Source: Azonexaceae bacterium s22 (GTDB lineage Bacteria > Pseudomonadota > Gammaproteobacteria > Burkholderiales > Rhodocyclaceae). From it: DNA of 64,000 nucleotides. Under the pieces are notes generated by a model, which saw only the letters and a program-made list of their open reading frames with translations, did no database searches and was not told where the DNA came from. Shown here piece by piece: positions 35,147 through 44,948 of the stretch. A program made the position numbers and the translations under genes. Within the stretch, counting starts at the first letter, position 1. The number at the start of each line of letters is the position of its first letter. Location: the NCBI GenBank assembly GCA_016617495.1, contig WYCU01000001.1:558001-622000 (forward strand), written 5' to 3'.

Positions 35147-35929
35147 ATGCATCAACTGACCATCGCCGGCAAGGCGTACCGTTCCCGTTTGCTGGTCGGC
35201 ACCGGCAAGTACAAGGATTTCGCCGAAACCCGCGCGGCCATCGATGCCTCGGGTGCCGAGATCGTTACCGTTGCCATCCGCCGCACCAACATCGGCCAGG
35301 ATGCCAGCCAGCCCAACCTGCTGGATGCGGTGCCGCCTTCGCGTTTCACCATCCTGCCCAACACGGCAGGCTGCTACACGGCTGACGATGCCGTGCGTAC
35401 CCTGCGGCTGGCGCGCGAACTGCTCGACGGTCACCCGCTGTGCAAGCTGGAAGTGCTGGGTGATCCCAAGAGCCTTTTTCCAAATATGCCGGAAACCCTG
35501 AAGGCCGCCGAAACCCTGGTCAAGGAAGGTTTCGAGGTCATGGTCTATTGTTCTGACGACCCGATCCAGGCCAAGATGCTGGAGGAAATCGGCTGCGTGG
35601 CGGTCATGCCGCTGGCCTCGCTGATCGGTTCCGGCATGGGCATCCTGAATCCGTGGAACCTGCGCCTGATCATCGACAACGCCAAGGTGCCGATTATTGT
35701 CGACGCCGGCGTTGGTACGGCCTCGGACGCGACCATCGCCATGGAACTGGGTTGCGACGGCGTGCTGATGAATACCGCCATCGCCCATGCCAAGGACCCG
35801 GTGCTGATGGCCTCGGCCATGAAAAAGGGCATCGAGGCCGGCCGCGAGGCTTATCTGGCCGGCCGCATGCCGCGCAAGCTGTACTCGGCCGACCCATCGT
35901 CGCCGACTTCCGGGTTGATCGGCTCATGA
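35147..35929 (+). CDS. thiG: ThiG, thiazole synthase
   Basis: 260 residues, TIM barrel. It builds the thiazole phosphate of thiamine from DXP, dehydroglycine and ThiS thiocarboxylate. [44 protein letters not shown] and the phosphate loop [27 protein letters not shown] are diagnostic. The start ATG at 35147 is preceded by TTTGGAGA. Its stop overlaps the trmB start as ATGA. Confidence 0.97.
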   Translation: MHQLTIAGKAYRSRLLVGTGKYKDFAETRAAIDASGAEIVTVAIRRTNIGQDASQPNLLDAVPPSRFTILPNTAGCYTADDAVRTLRLARELLDGHPLCKLEVLGDPKSLFPNMPETLKAAETLVKEGFEVMVYCSDDPIQAKMLEEIGCVAVMPLASLIGSGMGILNPWNLRLIIDNAKVPIIVDAGVGTASDATIAMELGCDGVLMNTAIAHAKDPVLMASAMKKGIEAGREAYLAGRMPRKLYSADPSSPTSGLIGS

Positions 35930-36729
35930 GCGGCGCAGAACTGATCCAGAGCGGCGCCACCCACGACGACGGCGTCTACACCGAGGGCCGCGAGGGGCAC
36001 GATACCCACGGCCACATCAAGAGTTTTGTGCGCCGCGCCGGCCGCATGTCCGAAGCGCAGCACCGCTACTTCGACGAGATGATGCCGAGGATCGGCATTG
36101 CCTATCAGCCGTCGCCGATCGATCTGGCGGCGGTATATGGTCGAAATGCGCCGAAAATCCTCGAAATCGGCTGCGGCATGGGGGAAACCACGGCGAAAAT
36201 CGCCGAAGCCAATCCGCAAAACGACTACTTCGGCCTCGAAGTGCATGTCCCCGGCGTCGGTGCCTTGTGCAAGCTGATCGCCGAGAAAAACCTCACCAAC
36301 CTGCGCATCGGCAACCACGATGCGGTCGAGGTCGTGCGCGACATGCTGCCGGAGGGGGCGCTCGACGGCATCCATGTGTTCTTCCCCGATCCCTGGCACA
36401 AGACGCGGCACAAAAAGCGCCGGCTGATCCAGCCGCCGTTTGTCGCACTGCTGGCCTCGCGCCTCAAGCTGGGGGGCTACATTCACTGTGCCACCGACTG
36501 GGAAAACTACGCGCTGCAAATGCTCGACGTGCTGGGCCGCGAGCCCAGTCTCCAGAACAGCGTGCCCAATCCGACGGCCGAACAGCTTGGCGCCGCGCTG
36601 GAAGCCGATAGCGCCGCCGATCTCGCCGGCTTTGCGCCGCGCCCGGACTACCGCCCGCTGACCAAGTTCGAGAACCGCGGTCTGCGCCTCGGCCACGGTG
36701 TCTGGGATCTGGTTTTCACCAAGCGCTGA
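35926..36729 (+). CDS. trmB: TrmB, tRNA (guanine-N7)-methyltransferase
   Basis: 267 residues, SAM-dependent, making m7G46 in tRNA. The SAM motif [11 protein letters not shown], the [16 protein letters not shown] signature and the C-terminal [17 protein letters not shown] are all present. The N-terminal 60 residues, rich in His/Asp/Gly, extend beyond the core as in many proteobacterial TrmB. The ATG overlaps the thiG stop, giving the thiS-thiG-trmB order usual in betaproteobacteria. Confidence 0.96.
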   Translation: MSGAELIQSGATHDDGVYTEGREGHDTHGHIKSFVRRAGRMSEAQHRYFDEMMPRIGIAYQPSPIDLAAVYGRNAPKILEIGCGMGETTAKIAEANPQNDYFGLEVHVPGVGALCKLIAEKNLTNLRIGNHDAVEVVRDMLPEGALDGIHVFFPDPWHKTRHKKRRLIQPPFVALLASRLKLGGYIHCATDWENYALQMLDVLGREPSLQNSVPNPTAEQLGAALEADSAADLAGFAPRPDYRPLTKFENRGLRLGHGVWDLVFTKR

Positions 36730-36754
36730 TCCGGCGCGCCAAGGAACATTGCCC

Positions 36755-37738
36755 ATGTGGTTCAAGAATCTCCAGCTCTATCGTCTGCCCACGCCGTGGA
36801 CCATCGACCTCGCCAAATTCGAGGAACAATTGAGCCGTGGCACGTTTGCCCGTTGTGCCAGCCATGAGCCGATGTCGCGCGGCTGGGTGTCGCCGCGCAA
36901 GGATGGCGGGCTGATCTACGCCAACAACCGCCAGTGGCTGATTGCCCTCGGCGTCGAACAGCGCCTGTTGCCGTCCTCCGTGGTCAATGACGAGGTCAGG
37001 GAGCGTGCCGAAAAAATGGCGGCGGAGCAGGGCTACGCGCCCGGCCGCAAGGCCCTGCGCGAACTCAAGGAGCGCGTCACCGAAGAGTTGATGCCGCGTG
37101 CCTTCACCCGCAAGCGCACCACCTTCGTCTGGATTGACCCGCAAAACGGCTGGTTCGTCGTCGATGCCGGCAGCGCCGCGAAGGCCGAGGAGGTGATCGA
37201 ACACCTGCGCTTTTGCCTCGACGATTTCCCGCTGCAACTACTGCATACCCAGGTTTCGCCGCAGTCGGCCATGGCAGACTGGCTGGCCGGCGGCGAGGGT
37301 CCGGCGGGGTTCAGCATCGACCGCGATTGCGAGCTGAAGGCGATTGGCGAGGAAAAATCCGCCGTGCGCTATGTCCGCCATCCCCTGGGCGACGAGGTCA
37401 GCGGCGAGATCAAGGCCCACCTCGCTGCCGGCAAATTGCCGACCCGGCTGGCACTGACCTGGGACGACCGCATTGCCTTCGTGCTCACCGAAAAGCTCGA
37501 AATCAAGCGCCTGGGTTTCCTCGACCTGTTGAAGGAAGAAGCCGAGCAAGCGGCGGAACATGCCGATGAACAATTCGATGCCGATTTCGCGCTGATGACC
37601 GGCGAACTTGCCCGCTTCCTGCCGCAATTCGTTGCCGCGCTGGGCGGTGAAGTGAGCGAAGCGGCAGCGCCTGCACCCACACCTGCGGCATCGCCTGTTT
37701 CGCCGTCGAGCGCCACCACCCCGCCATGGGAAGCGTAA
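36755..37738 (+). CDS. rdgC: RdgC, recombination-associated nucleoid protein
   Basis: 327 residues, about 25 longer than E. coli RdgC because of an Ala/Pro/Ser-rich tail. RdgC is a ring-shaped dsDNA-binding protein that limits RecA. MWFKNLQLYRL at the start, GWVSPR, and the FVWIDPQNGWFVVDAGSAAKAEEV region match the family. The ATG at 36755 follows trmB by 25 bases. The ychJ gene overlaps its last 13 bases. Confidence 0.93.
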   Translation: MWFKNLQLYRLPTPWTIDLAKFEEQLSRGTFARCASHEPMSRGWVSPRKDGGLIYANNRQWLIALGVEQRLLPSSVVNDEVRERAEKMAAEQGYAPGRKALRELKERVTEELMPRAFTRKRTTFVWIDPQNGWFVVDAGSAAKAEEVIEHLRFCLDDFPLQLLHTQVSPQSAMADWLAGGEGPAGFSIDRDCELKAIGEEKSAVRYVRHPLGDEVSGEIKAHLAAGKLPTRLALTWDDRIAFVLTEKLEIKRLGFLDLLKEEAEQAAEHADEQFDADFALMTGELARFLPQFVAALGGEVSEAAAPAPTPAASPVSPSSATTPPWEA

Positions 37739-38121
37739 AGCCCCCCGTTCAGGCGTGCCCTTGCGGCAGCGGCCGGCCCTACGCCGATTGTTGCGCGCCG
37801 CTTCATGCTGGCACCCAGCGCGCCGCCGACGCGGAAGCGCTGATGCGTTCGCGCTACAGCGCGTATGTGCTGCGCCTTGAGGATTACCTCCTCGCCACCT
37901 GGCACCCGGAGACGCGCCCGAGCGAACTCGACCTGGCCGCAGACGATACCAAGTGGCTGGGGCTGGCGGTGACACAGCACGTGCAGCAGGACGAAACGCA
38001 TGCCACGGTCGAGTTCGTTGCCCGCTATCGCATCGCCGGCAAAGGGCATCGTCTCCACGAGCTGAGTCGCTTCGTCAAGCTTGCGGGGCAATGGCTGTAT
38101 CGCGACGGCGAACTGCGCTGA
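37726..38121 (+). CDS. YchJ/UPF0225-family protein with SEC-C motif
   Basis: 131 residues. The N-terminal SEC-C zinc-binding motif reads CPCGSGRPYADCCAPLH, and the YchJ core (MRSRYSAYVLRLEDYLLATWHP) follows. The domain is NTF2-like with unknown function. The start at 37726 overlaps rdgC by 13 bases. Downstream lies a copy of the interspersed motif. Confidence 0.87.
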   Translation: MGSVKPPVQACPCGSGRPYADCCAPLHAGTQRAADAEALMRSRYSAYVLRLEDYLLATWHPETRPSELDLAADDTKWLGLAVTQHVQQDETHATVEFVARYRIAGKGHRLHELSRFVKLAGQWLYRDGELR

Positions 38122-38140
38122 AACGCGCCGGCGCGCGCCA

Positions 38141-38174
38141 AATTTGCCCATTTTTTGTGGTCGACCGCGACAAT
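38141..38174 (-). repeat. Interspersed uptake-like motif, copy 9 (intergenic)
   Basis: Minus orientation. Core ATTGTCGCGGTCGACCAC, then AAAAAA, then TGGGC and AAATT eleven bases on. It lies 19 bases after ychJ, outside coding sequence. Confidence 0.9.
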
Positions 38175-38233
38175 CCGGCAGCCGCCCTGTGATCGTGCTA
38201 CTCTGAAATTTCATCACACTCAGGAGCAGAGCG

Positions 38234-38626
38234 ATGGTCAAGAATGCGCTGAATATTCGCTTCGGCCGGGCGCTATCGGCCTTGGCGCTGGGTTTTGCCA
38301 CCTTGGGCGCCGTGCCGGCGGCGGCAGACGTTCCGCTGGTTGACGGCACGCACTGGGTCAGGTCCAGCGAGGATGTCAAAAAGGCCTATCTGGTGGGCGT
38401 GGCCAATGTCGTTCAAATTGAAGCGGCCTATAACGCTGACAACGCCGAGGCCATGAAGACCGGCTTTTCGCCGCGTCTGGTCAAAGGCATGCAAGGGCAG
38501 ACGCTGAGCACGGTGATCGAGGCGATGGACAAGTGGTACGCCGCGAATCCTGGTCGCCTGGATCGCCCGATCATTGAAACCATGTGGTTTGAAATCGTGA
38601 TTCCCGGTCTTCAGGCCGCCAAGTAA
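38234..38626 (+). CDS. Small secreted/periplasmic protein of unknown function
   Basis: 130 residues with a signal peptide ending near VPAAADV (residue 32). The mature part has YLVGVANVVQIEAAYN and a C-terminal half (LSTVIEAMDKWYAANPGRLDRPIIE) faintly like Rap1a/Tai-type periplasmic proteins, but without their cysteines, so I leave it unassigned. AGGAGC lies before the ATG. A glycine-zipper lipoprotein follows 15 bases later and is probably co-transcribed. Confidence 0.72.
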   Translation: MVKNALNIRFGRALSALALGFATLGAVPAAADVPLVDGTHWVRSSEDVKKAYLVGVANVVQIEAAYNADNAEAMKTGFSPRLVKGMQGQTLSTVIEAMDKWYAANPGRLDRPIIETMWFEIVIPGLQAAK

Positions 38627-38641
38627 CCCAGGAGGCTCGCC

Positions 38642-38860
38642 ATGAAAAAAGTCATCTTTGTCTTGGTCCTGTCCGCATTTGCCGCGGGCGGGTGCACCAA
38701 CATGACTGCGCAGCAGCAAGGCATGGTCAGCGGGGGCGCCATCGGCGCCGCGGCGGGTGCGGGGATTGCCTCGATTACCGGCGGCAACGCCTGGACAGGG
38801 GCCGCCATCGGTGCGGCCGCCGGCACCACGGCCGGCTACATTCGCGCCAATCGGCAATAA
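38642..38860 (+). CDS. Glycine-zipper lipoprotein (small, envelope)
   Basis: 72 residues. A lipoprotein signal with lipobox AAGGC places the lipidated cysteine at residue 18. The mature part is a glycine zipper (GGAIGAAAGAGIASITGG ... GAAIGAAAGTTAG), as in YMGG/OmpA-type and SlyB-like small lipoproteins. Such helices insert into or span the outer membrane. AGGAGG precedes the ATG. A strong terminator follows. Confidence 0.85.
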   Translation: MKKVIFVLVLSAFAAGGCTNMTAQQQGMVSGGAIGAAAGAGIASITGGNAWTGAAIGAAAGTTAGYIRANRQ

Positions 38861-38911
38861 GCGCGAATCAAACTGCGCCCGCCTCCTGCTTCAGGCGGGC
38901 GGTGGGCTTCA

Positions 38912-38935
38912 GGGCGCCGGACCGGGCGCCCTTTT
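38912..38935 (+). terminator. Rho-independent terminator after the lipoprotein gene
   Basis: GGGCGCC (38912-38918) pairs with GGCGCCC (38925-38931) around a six-base loop, followed by TTTT. A second, weaker hairpin (GCCCGCCT/AGGCGGGC) lies just upstream near 38877-38900. Confidence 0.82.
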
Positions 38936-38998
38936 CGTTCCCGTGGTTGCCTAGCCGGGCGCTTGTTTGCGATGATCGTTCCCATGATGGAAGAGTCA

Positions 38999-40348
38999 AT
39001 GGAAACCCTTGAGGCGCCCGCGCATGAGGTGCCGTGGCAACACGATTCGATCCTTGTGGTCGACGATGAGCCGGGCATGCTCAGTTTTCTGGTGCGTGCG
39101 CTCGGCCAGCGTTGCGGCCGCGTGGATACGGCCGGGAGTGTCGAGCAGGCTGCGCCGCTGCTGCGTCGTCATCTCTACGACCTGATCGTGCTCGATATTG
39201 CGCTGCCCGGCCGTTCCGGCATCGACTGGCTGCACGACCTGCGTGAGGAAGGGTATGCCGGCGACGTGGTGCTGATGACCGCCTACGCCGATCTCGACAC
39301 GGCCATCGAAGCACTTCGTGCGGGGGCGGCGGATTTTCTGCTCAAGCCGTTTTCGCTGGCGCAGATGCTCAATGCCTTGCAACGCTGTTTCGAGCGTTCG
39401 CGCCTGAAGCGCGAAAATTTCGTCCTGCGCCGCGAGTTGTCCGCCACCGAAATCGAAGGCATGGTCGGCGAATCCGAGATCATGCGGGCGGTATGCGAAC
39501 GCCTCAAACGCATCGCCCCGACGCCTGCGACGGTGCTGCTGACAGGGGAATCCGGCACCGGCAAGGAAATTGCCGCGCGCGCCCTGCATCGCATGAGCAA
39601 TCGCGCCGAAGGGCCGTTCGTGCCGCTCAATTGCGCGGCCATTTCCGCCGAGCTGATCGAATCCGAGTTGTTCGGGCACGTCAAAGGCGCCTACACCGGC
39701 GCGCAGCAGTCCCGCGAAGGACTCTTCTATTACGCGCGCAGTGGCACCCTGTTTCTCGATGAAATTGCCGAGCTGCCGATGCCGGCGCAGGCGAAATTGT
39801 TGCGCGTGCTGGAAGAGCGGCGGCTGCGCCCGGTGGGCTCGGAACAGGAGATTCCGGTCGATGTGCGCGTCGTTGCGGCCACCAACCGCGACTTGAAGGC
39901 CGAAGTGGCCGCCCAGCGTTTTCGCCAGGATCTCTACTATCGCCTCCAGGTGGTCGAAGTGTTGCTGCCCCCACTGCGCGAGCGCCCGGAGGATCTGCCC
40001 GGTCTGGTCGCGCATTTCATCGCGCAATTGGCGCCGCATCTCGGCGTGCCGCAGCTCATACCCGATGCGCGCACCCTGGCACGCATGGCGGCTTACGACT
40101 GGCCGGGCAATGTGCGCGAACTGCGCAACGTGGTTGAACGTTCGCTCATCCTCGGGTGGTTCGATCTCGGCCCCGAGCCGGCCGGAGGCGCGCCCATCGG
40201 CGGCAATGACGAACGCCTCGAAGCCATCGAGAAGCGCCACATCCTTGCCGTCCTGGGCGCCTGCGGCGGCAACAAGTCGGAAGCGGCACGGCGGCTGGGC
40301 GTGTCGCGCAAAACGCTGGATCGCAAGTGTCAGGCCTGGGCGATGTAG
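38999..40348 (+). CDS. NtrC-family sigma-54-dependent response regulator
   Basis: 449 residues: receiver domain (VVDDEPGM ... LIVLDIALPG with phospho-acceptor Asp, MTAYAD, LKPFS), AAA+ domain (Walker A GESGTGKE, GAYTGA loop for sigma-54 contact, Walker B GTLFLDEIAE), and a Fis-type HTH at the end (GGNKSEAARRLGVSRKTLDRK). The start is uncertain: ATG at 38999 has GGAAGAG upstream, and ATG at 38984 is also possible. Its stop overlaps the sensor kinase by 22 bases, so they are one pair. Target genes are unknown. Confidence 0.92.
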   Translation: METLEAPAHEVPWQHDSILVVDDEPGMLSFLVRALGQRCGRVDTAGSVEQAAPLLRRHLYDLIVLDIALPGRSGIDWLHDLREEGYAGDVVLMTAYADLDTAIEALRAGAADFLLKPFSLAQMLNALQRCFERSRLKRENFVLRRELSATEIEGMVGESEIMRAVCERLKRIAPTPATVLLTGESGTGKEIAARALHRMSNRAEGPFVPLNCAAISAELIESELFGHVKGAYTGAQQSREGLFYYARSGTLFLDEIAELPMPAQAKLLRVLEERRLRPVGSEQEIPVDVRVVAATNRDLKAEVAAQRFRQDLYYRLQVVEVLLPPLRERPEDLPGLVAHFIAQLAPHLGVPQLIPDARTLARMAAYDWPGNVRELRNVVERSLILGWFDLGPEPAGGAPIGGNDERLEAIEKRHILAVLGACGGNKSEAARRLGVSRKTLDRKCQAWAM

Positions 40349-42369
40349 CCGGCCGGCCGCGCGGACAGCGGCGCTCGATTCGTGTGCGCCTGCTGTTGCT
40401 GGCGCTGCTGCCTCTGGGCATCGTTCTGCCGGTGTTGCTGGTCGTTTTGACCCTGTGGGGCGGCGAATACATCGACCGCTTGCTGACCGCCAAGGTCCGC
40501 GCGGATCTGGCCGTGGCGCAAGGCTATTTCGAGCGAACCGTGGAAGGCGTCGGTTATTCCGTGGAGGGCCTGGCCGGTTCGGTGCGGCTGGCCGAGGTAC
40601 TGGATCGTTCGGTGGCGGTGCGCAACGGCGCGGTGGCCGAATTGCTGGGCGGTTTGCGCAGCGGGATGAAGCTCGATTTTCTCTATTATTTGGAGGTCGA
40701 CCGCGACAAACGGCAAATCGATGCCTGGCCGGTGCTGGCGCTGGCGGCAGCCGGCCGGGCGGTCAGCGGGACCGATGCGATGGATGCCGAGCGGCTGCGT
40801 CAGCTCGATCCCGCTTTGGCCGAGCGCGCACGCACGACCCTGTTACCGACGCCCAATGCCACGCCCGACCTGCGCGAGATCGAAGAAAGCGGCTTGGTCA
40901 TTCATGCTGCCGCGCCGGTCCGCGATGCGCAGGGGCGTTTGCGCGGGGTGCTGGCGGGGGGCGTGCTGCTCAACGGCAACCTCGATTTCATCGACCGCCT
41001 GAACGGCATCGTCTATCCCGAAGGGGCCTTGCTCCTCGGCAGCCAGGGGACGGCCACGCTGTTTCTCGGCGATGTGCGCGTGGCGACCAATGTCCGGCTC
41101 TTCGGCGGCGAACGCGCCGTCGGGACGCGGGTGTCGGCGGCCGTGCATCGGGCCGTGCTCGACGAAGGCCGGACCTGGCTCGACCGCGCTTTCGTGGTCA
41201 GCGACTGGTACGTTTCCGGCTACCAGCCGCTGGTCGATAGCCGCGGGCGGCGCATCGGGATGCTCTACGTCGGCTTCCTCGAAGGCCCGTTCGTGGCCGC
41301 GCGCCAGGCCGCGCTGGGCAGCATCGTGCTGCTTTTCGCGCTGGCCATGGGGGTGGCCGGGATGTTTGCCTTCCTTTGGGCGCGCCGGGTGTTCCGCCCC
41401 ATCGAACGCATGCATGCCACGATGAATGCCATCGAACAGGGCGATGCGCTGGCCCGCGTCGGCGCCGTGGATAGCCACGACGAACTGGGCGAACTGGCCG
41501 TGCACTTCGATCGCTTGCTCGAACGCCTGCAATCGCAGGCGACCTCGCTCAAACGCTGGGGCGAAGCGCTCGATGCGGAGGTGGCCAAACGCACGGCGGA
41601 ACTGGAGCAGGCGGTGGCGCAATTGAAGGCCGCGCAGTCGCAACTGGTCATGAACGAAAAACTCGCCGCCATCGGCCAGCTGACTGCCGGCGTGGCGCAC
41701 GAGATCAACAATCCCGTGGCCGTCATCCAGGGCAATCTCGATGTCCTGCGCGATCTCCTCGGCCCGGCCGCAAAGCCGGTGGAGCCGGAGGTCCGGCTGA
41801 TCCAGGAGCAGGTGCATCGCATTCGGCTGATTGTCGCCAAACTGCTGCAATTCGCCCGGCCGCAGGATTACGTGGGCTATCTGGAGCCGGTGGCGCCCAC
41901 AGCGCTGATTCAGGACAGTCTGGTGCTCGTCGGCCATTTGCTCAAGCGCGGCACGATTGCCGTCCAGCAGCAGCTCGACTCATCGCGTACCGTGTTGTGC
42001 AATCGCAACGAGTTGCAGCAGGTGCTCATCAACCTGATGGTCAACGCCATCCAGGCCATGCCCGAAGGCGGCACGATGATTCTGGCGGCCGAGGACTGGG
42101 ATGAGTCCGACATGCCCGTTGGGCTGCGCCTGAGCGTGGCCGATACCGGGCCGGGCATGAGCGCTGCAGAATGCGAGCAACTGTTCCGGCCGTTTTATAC
42201 GGCGCGTAAGCCCGGAGGCACGGGGCTGGGTTTGTGGGTCAGCCAGTCGCTGGTCGAGCGTTACGGTGGGCGGATCACCGTCGAAAGCGCTGTCGGTGCC
42301 GGCACGCGCTTTTCCGTCTGGCTGCGCTTCGAGCCCTTGCTGGCGGAAAACGCGGGCGGGCTGCCCTGA
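40327..42369 (+). CDS. Sensor histidine kinase with Cache and HAMP domains
   Basis: 680 residues from a GTG start inside the regulator gene. TM1 is about 20-45, a periplasmic Cache-type sensor about 46-325, TM2 about 330-352, and HAMP follows. A coiled coil (about 400-440) leads to HisKA with phospho-His in GVAHEINNPVAVIQGNL, then the ATPase (NLMVNAIQAM, DTGPGM, GGTGLGLWVS). This NtrB-like layout fits dicarboxylate- or C4-type sensors, but the ligand is unknown. An interspersed core motif lies in the sensor part, read EVDRDK. Confidence 0.92.
   Translation: MSGLGDVAGRPRGQRRSIRVRLLLLALLPLGIVLPVLLVVLTLWGGEYIDRLLTAKVRADLAVAQGYFERTVEGVGYSVEGLAGSVRLAEVLDRSVAVRNGAVAELLGGLRSGMKLDFLYYLEVDRDKRQIDAWPVLALAAAGRAVSGTDAMDAERLRQLDPALAERARTTLLPTPNATPDLREIEESGLVIHAAAPVRDAQGRLRGVLAGGVLLNGNLDFIDRLNGIVYPEGALLLGSQGTATLFLGDVRVATNVRLFGGERAVGTRVSAAVHRAVLDEGRTWLDRAFVVSDWYVSGYQPLVDSRGRRIGMLYVGFLEGPFVAARQAALGSIVLLFALAMGVAGMFAFLWARRVFRPIERMHATMNAIEQGDALARVGAVDSHDELGELAVHFDRLLERLQSQATSLKRWGEALDAEVAKRTAELEQAVAQLKAAQSQLVMNEKLAAIGQLTAGVAHEINNPVAVIQGNLDVLRDLLGPAAKPVEPEVRLIQEQVHRIRLIVAKLLQFARPQDYVGYLEPVAPTALIQDSLVLVGHLLKRGTIAVQQQLDSSRTVLCNRNELQQVLINLMVNAIQAMPEGGTMILAAEDWDESDMPVGLRLSVADTGPGMSAAECEQLFRPFYTARKPGGTGLGLWVSQSLVERYGGRITVESAVGAGTRFSVWLRFEPLLAENAGGLP
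40684..40710 (-). repeat. Interspersed uptake-like motif, copy 10 (in sensor kinase gene)
   Basis: Minus orientation. Core TTTGTCGCGGTCGACC, then TCCAAATAATAGAG. The tail is A/T-rich but the two tracts are not clean. Confidence 0.6.
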
Positions 42370-42373
42370 GCGA

Positions 42374-43570
42374 CTAAAGAAAGCGTTCCAGCAGCGGGTT
42401 GAGAAAGCGCCGGCCGCGCAGGGTGGGCGCGATGCGCTCGGCGCTGACGGTGAGCAGGCCGTCGGCCTCCGCGGCCTTGAGTTGCGGCAGGATGGTAGTC
42501 AGCGGCTGCGCTGTACGGGATTCGAACAGATGGGGCGCAAACCCGTCGGCCAGGCGCAGGGCATTCATCAGAAACTCGAACGGCAATTGCACCGCGGGAA
42601 TGTCCCGGGTTTCCTGGACCATGTCGCCGCCCGCGGCCTTTTCCAGATAGGCGGCCGGGTGCTTCCAGCGCATCTGGCGCAGCACACGGTCATGCAGGGT
42701 GAGCTTCGAATGCGCGCCCGCGCCGATCCCCAGGTAGTCGCCGAAATGCCAGTAATTCAGGTTGTGCAGGCATTGCTTGCCATGCTGGGCAAAAGCGGAT
42801 GTTTCGTAATTGGCATAGCCGGCGGCGGCCAACCGGGCTTCGATGGCTTCCTGCATGTCGGCGCAGACATCGCCTTCGGGCAACTCGGGCGGAAAGGCGG
42901 CAAAGCGCGTGTTCGGCTCCAGCGTGAGCTGGTAGCAGGAGAGGTGCCGTGGCGCGAAGCCGAGCGCGGTTTCGACGTCAGCCAGCGCTTCGTCGAGCGT
43001 CTGGCCGGGCAGGCCATACATCAGGTCGAGATTGAAGCGTTCGAAGTGCTCGCCGGCCAGCCGCGCCGCAGTTTTGGCTTCGGCGGCATCGTGGATGCGG
43101 CCAAGCGCCCGGAGGTGGGCATCGTTGAAGCTCTGGATGCCGAGCGAGAGGCGATTGACGCCGGCTGCGCGAAAACCGGCGAACTTGCTCGCTTCGACCG
43201 TACCGGGGTTGGCTTCCAGCGTAATCTCGGCTTCCGGCGAGAGCATGGCCAGGGCGCGGAAAGCCGCCAGCAATTCGTCAATGGCGGCCGGCGAAAGGAG
43301 GCTGGGCGTGCCGCCGCCGAAGAAGACGCTGACCACCGGCCGACCCCAGATGAGCGGCAGGGCCGATTGCAGATCGGCGATCAAGGCATCGACATAAGCG
43401 CGTTCCGGAATCGTTTCCCCGGCTTCATGCGAGTTGAAATCGCAGTACGGACACTTCTGCACGCACCACGGCACATGGACGTACAGCGAAAGGGCGGGGG
43501 ATTTGCGAAATTCCAGGGTTGTCGCGGTCGACACCGGATTTTGGGCAAAAATGGGAATGGTGCGGGTCAT
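42374..43570 (-). CDS. hemW: HemW-type radical SAM haem chaperone
   Basis: 398 residues. The radical SAM cluster motif CVQKCPYC is in YVHVPWCVQKCPYCDFNSH, and FFGGGTPSLLS and the C-terminal HemN-type domain follow. HemW-type proteins lack coproporphyrinogen oxidase activity and bind haem. The start ATG at 43570 gives a longer N-terminal tail (MTRTIPIFAQNPVSTATTLEF) than usual; interspersed motif copy 11 encodes that tail. It is in the order rph-rdgB-hemW and convergent with the sensor kinase gene, with 4 bases between stops. Confidence 0.92.
   Translation of the reverse strand: MTRTIPIFAQNPVSTATTLEFRKSPALSLYVHVPWCVQKCPYCDFNSHEAGETIPERAYVDALIADLQSALPLIWGRPVVSVFFGGGTPSLLSPAAIDELLAAFRALAMLSPEAEITLEANPGTVEASKFAGFRAAGVNRLSLGIQSFNDAHLRALGRIHDAAEAKTAARLAGEHFERFNLDLMYGLPGQTLDEALADVETALGFAPRHLSCYQLTLEPNTRFAAFPPELPEGDVCADMQEAIEARLAAAGYANYETSAFAQHGKQCLHNLNYWHFGDYLGIGAGAHSKLTLHDRVLRQMRWKHPAAYLEKAAGGDMVQETRDIPAVQLPFEFLMNALRLADGFAPHLFESRTAQPLTTILPQLKAAEADGLLTVSAERIAPTLRGRRFLNPLLERFL
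43519..43551 (+). repeat. Interspersed uptake-like motif, copy 11 (in hemW N-terminus)
   Basis: Plus orientation. Core TTGTCGCGGTCGACACCGG, then ATTTT (T form of the first tract), then GGGC and AAAAA. Read in hemW as N-P-V-S-T-A-T-T. Confidence 0.88.
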
Positions 43571-43644
43571 GCGCAAGGGGCGGGCGTAAGCGGGTCCGGT
43601 TCAGAGCGTGGTGCGCCCCGGAAGTTCCGGGGCTGTGCGGGGGA

Positions 43645-44232
43645 TTACAGCGACGGCAGGCGTTCGATCAGTTGCTGCATCGCCCGGCCGCGGTGCGAAA
43701 CGCGGTTCTTGGTCTCGGCGTCGAGTTCAGCAGCAGTCTGGCCAAATTCGGGCACAAAAAATAGCGGGTCGTAGCCGAAACCGTCGGCGCCCCGCTGGGC
43801 CCCGAGAATTTCGCCATGCCATTCGCCTTCGGCGATGATCGGTTGCGGATCGTCCGCGCTGCGGCAGAGCACCAGCAGGCAGGTGAAGTGCGCGCGGCGG
43901 TCGGTCTGCCCGGCCAGATCGGCAAGCAGCTTTTCATTGTTGCGGGCATCCGACTTCGGTTCGCCGGCATAGCGTGCCGAGTACACACCGGGCGCGCCGC
44001 CCAGTGCGGCGACGCAGAGGCCGGAATCGTCAGCCAGGGCCGGCAGGCCGCTGTGCGCCGCGGCGTGGCGGGCTTTGGCCAGCGCGTTTTCGACAAAGGT
44101 GCAGTGTGGCTCCTCGGCTTCGGGAATGCCCAGAGCGCCCTGAGCGATGACTTCAAAGCCCAAGGGCGCGAGGAGCGCATTGAGCTCCTTCATCTTCTTG
44201 GCGTTGTTCGAGGCGAGGACGAGCTTCTTCAT
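43645..44232 (-). CDS. rdgB: RdgB/HAM1 non-canonical purine NTP pyrophosphatase
   Basis: 195 residues. It hydrolyses dITP/XTP to keep them out of [19 protein letters not shown], the metal-binding [24 protein letters not shown] and the C-terminal [12 protein letters not shown] ... SHRGRAM are all diagnostic. The start overlaps the rph stop as ATGA. A 7-bp hairpin without T-run lies after the stop (43615-43633). Confidence 0.96.
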   Translation of the reverse strand: MKKLVLASNNAKKMKELNALLAPLGFEVIAQGALGIPEAEEPHCTFVENALAKARHAAAHSGLPALADDSGLCVAALGGAPGVYSARYAGEPKSDARNNEKLLADLAGQTDRRAHFTCLLVLCRSADDPQPIIAEGEWHGEILGAQRGADGFGYDPLFFVPEFGQTAAELDAETKNRVSHRGRAMQQLIERLPSL

Positions 44233-44945
44233 GCGGCCAGGGCCCGTTCCTGTGCAGTGACCAACTGGCGAATACCGGCTTCGGCGAGGTCAACGAGCAT
44301 GTTCATTTGTGGCCGGGTGAAGGGTTCGCCTTCGGCGGTGCCCTGAATTTCCACAATGCCGCCGCTGCCGGTCATGACCACGTTCATGTCGGTGTCGCAG
44401 CTGGAGTCTTCGGGGTAATCGAGGTCGAGTACCGGTGTGCCTTCGTAAATCCCCACCGAGACGGCAGCGACATGGTCGCGCACCGGATTTTCAGGCAGCT
44501 TGCCGGCCTGGACCAGTTTTTCGCAGGCCTCGTAGAGCGCCACCCAGGCGCCGGTGATGGAGGCGCAGCGGGTGCCGCCATCGGCCTGAAGCACGTCGCA
44601 ATCGAGGGTGATCTGGCGTTCACCGAGGGCCTTGAGGTCGACCACGGCGCGCAGGGCGCGACCGATCAGGCGCTGGATTTCCTGGGTCCGGCCGGTCTGC
44701 TTGCCCTTGGCTGCTTCGCGCGCGGTGCGCGTATGCGTCGAGCGCGGCAGCATGCCGTATTCGGCCGTCACCCAGCCCTGGCCCTTGCCCTTGAGGAATC
44801 CGGGAACGCTTTCTTCGACGGTGGCGTTGCACAGGACGCGGGTGTCGCCCATTTCAACGAGGACGGAGCCTTCGGCATGACGGGTGAAATTGCGGGTGAG
44901 GCGGACCGCACGAAGCTGGTCGGCCGCGCGTTGGCTGGGGCGCAT
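44229..44945 (-). CDS. rph: RNase PH
   Basis: 238 residues. This phosphorolytic 3'-5' exoribonuclease trims tRNA 3' ends. It begins [71 protein letters not shown] and [20 protein letters not shown] match the family throughout. It is coupled to rdgB by an ATGA overlap and lies 3 bases after the PP2C gene. Confidence 0.97.
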   Translation of the reverse strand: MRPSQRAADQLRAVRLTRNFTRHAEGSVLVEMGDTRVLCNATVEESVPGFLKGKGQGWVTAEYGMLPRSTHTRTAREAAKGKQTGRTQEIQRLIGRALRAVVDLKALGERQITLDCDVLQADGGTRCASITGAWVALYEACEKLVQAGKLPENPVRDHVAAVSVGIYEGTPVLDLDYPEDSSCDTDMNVVMTGSGGIVEIQGTAEGEPFTRPQMNMLVDLAEAGIRQLVTAQERALAA

Positions 44946-44948
44946 GAT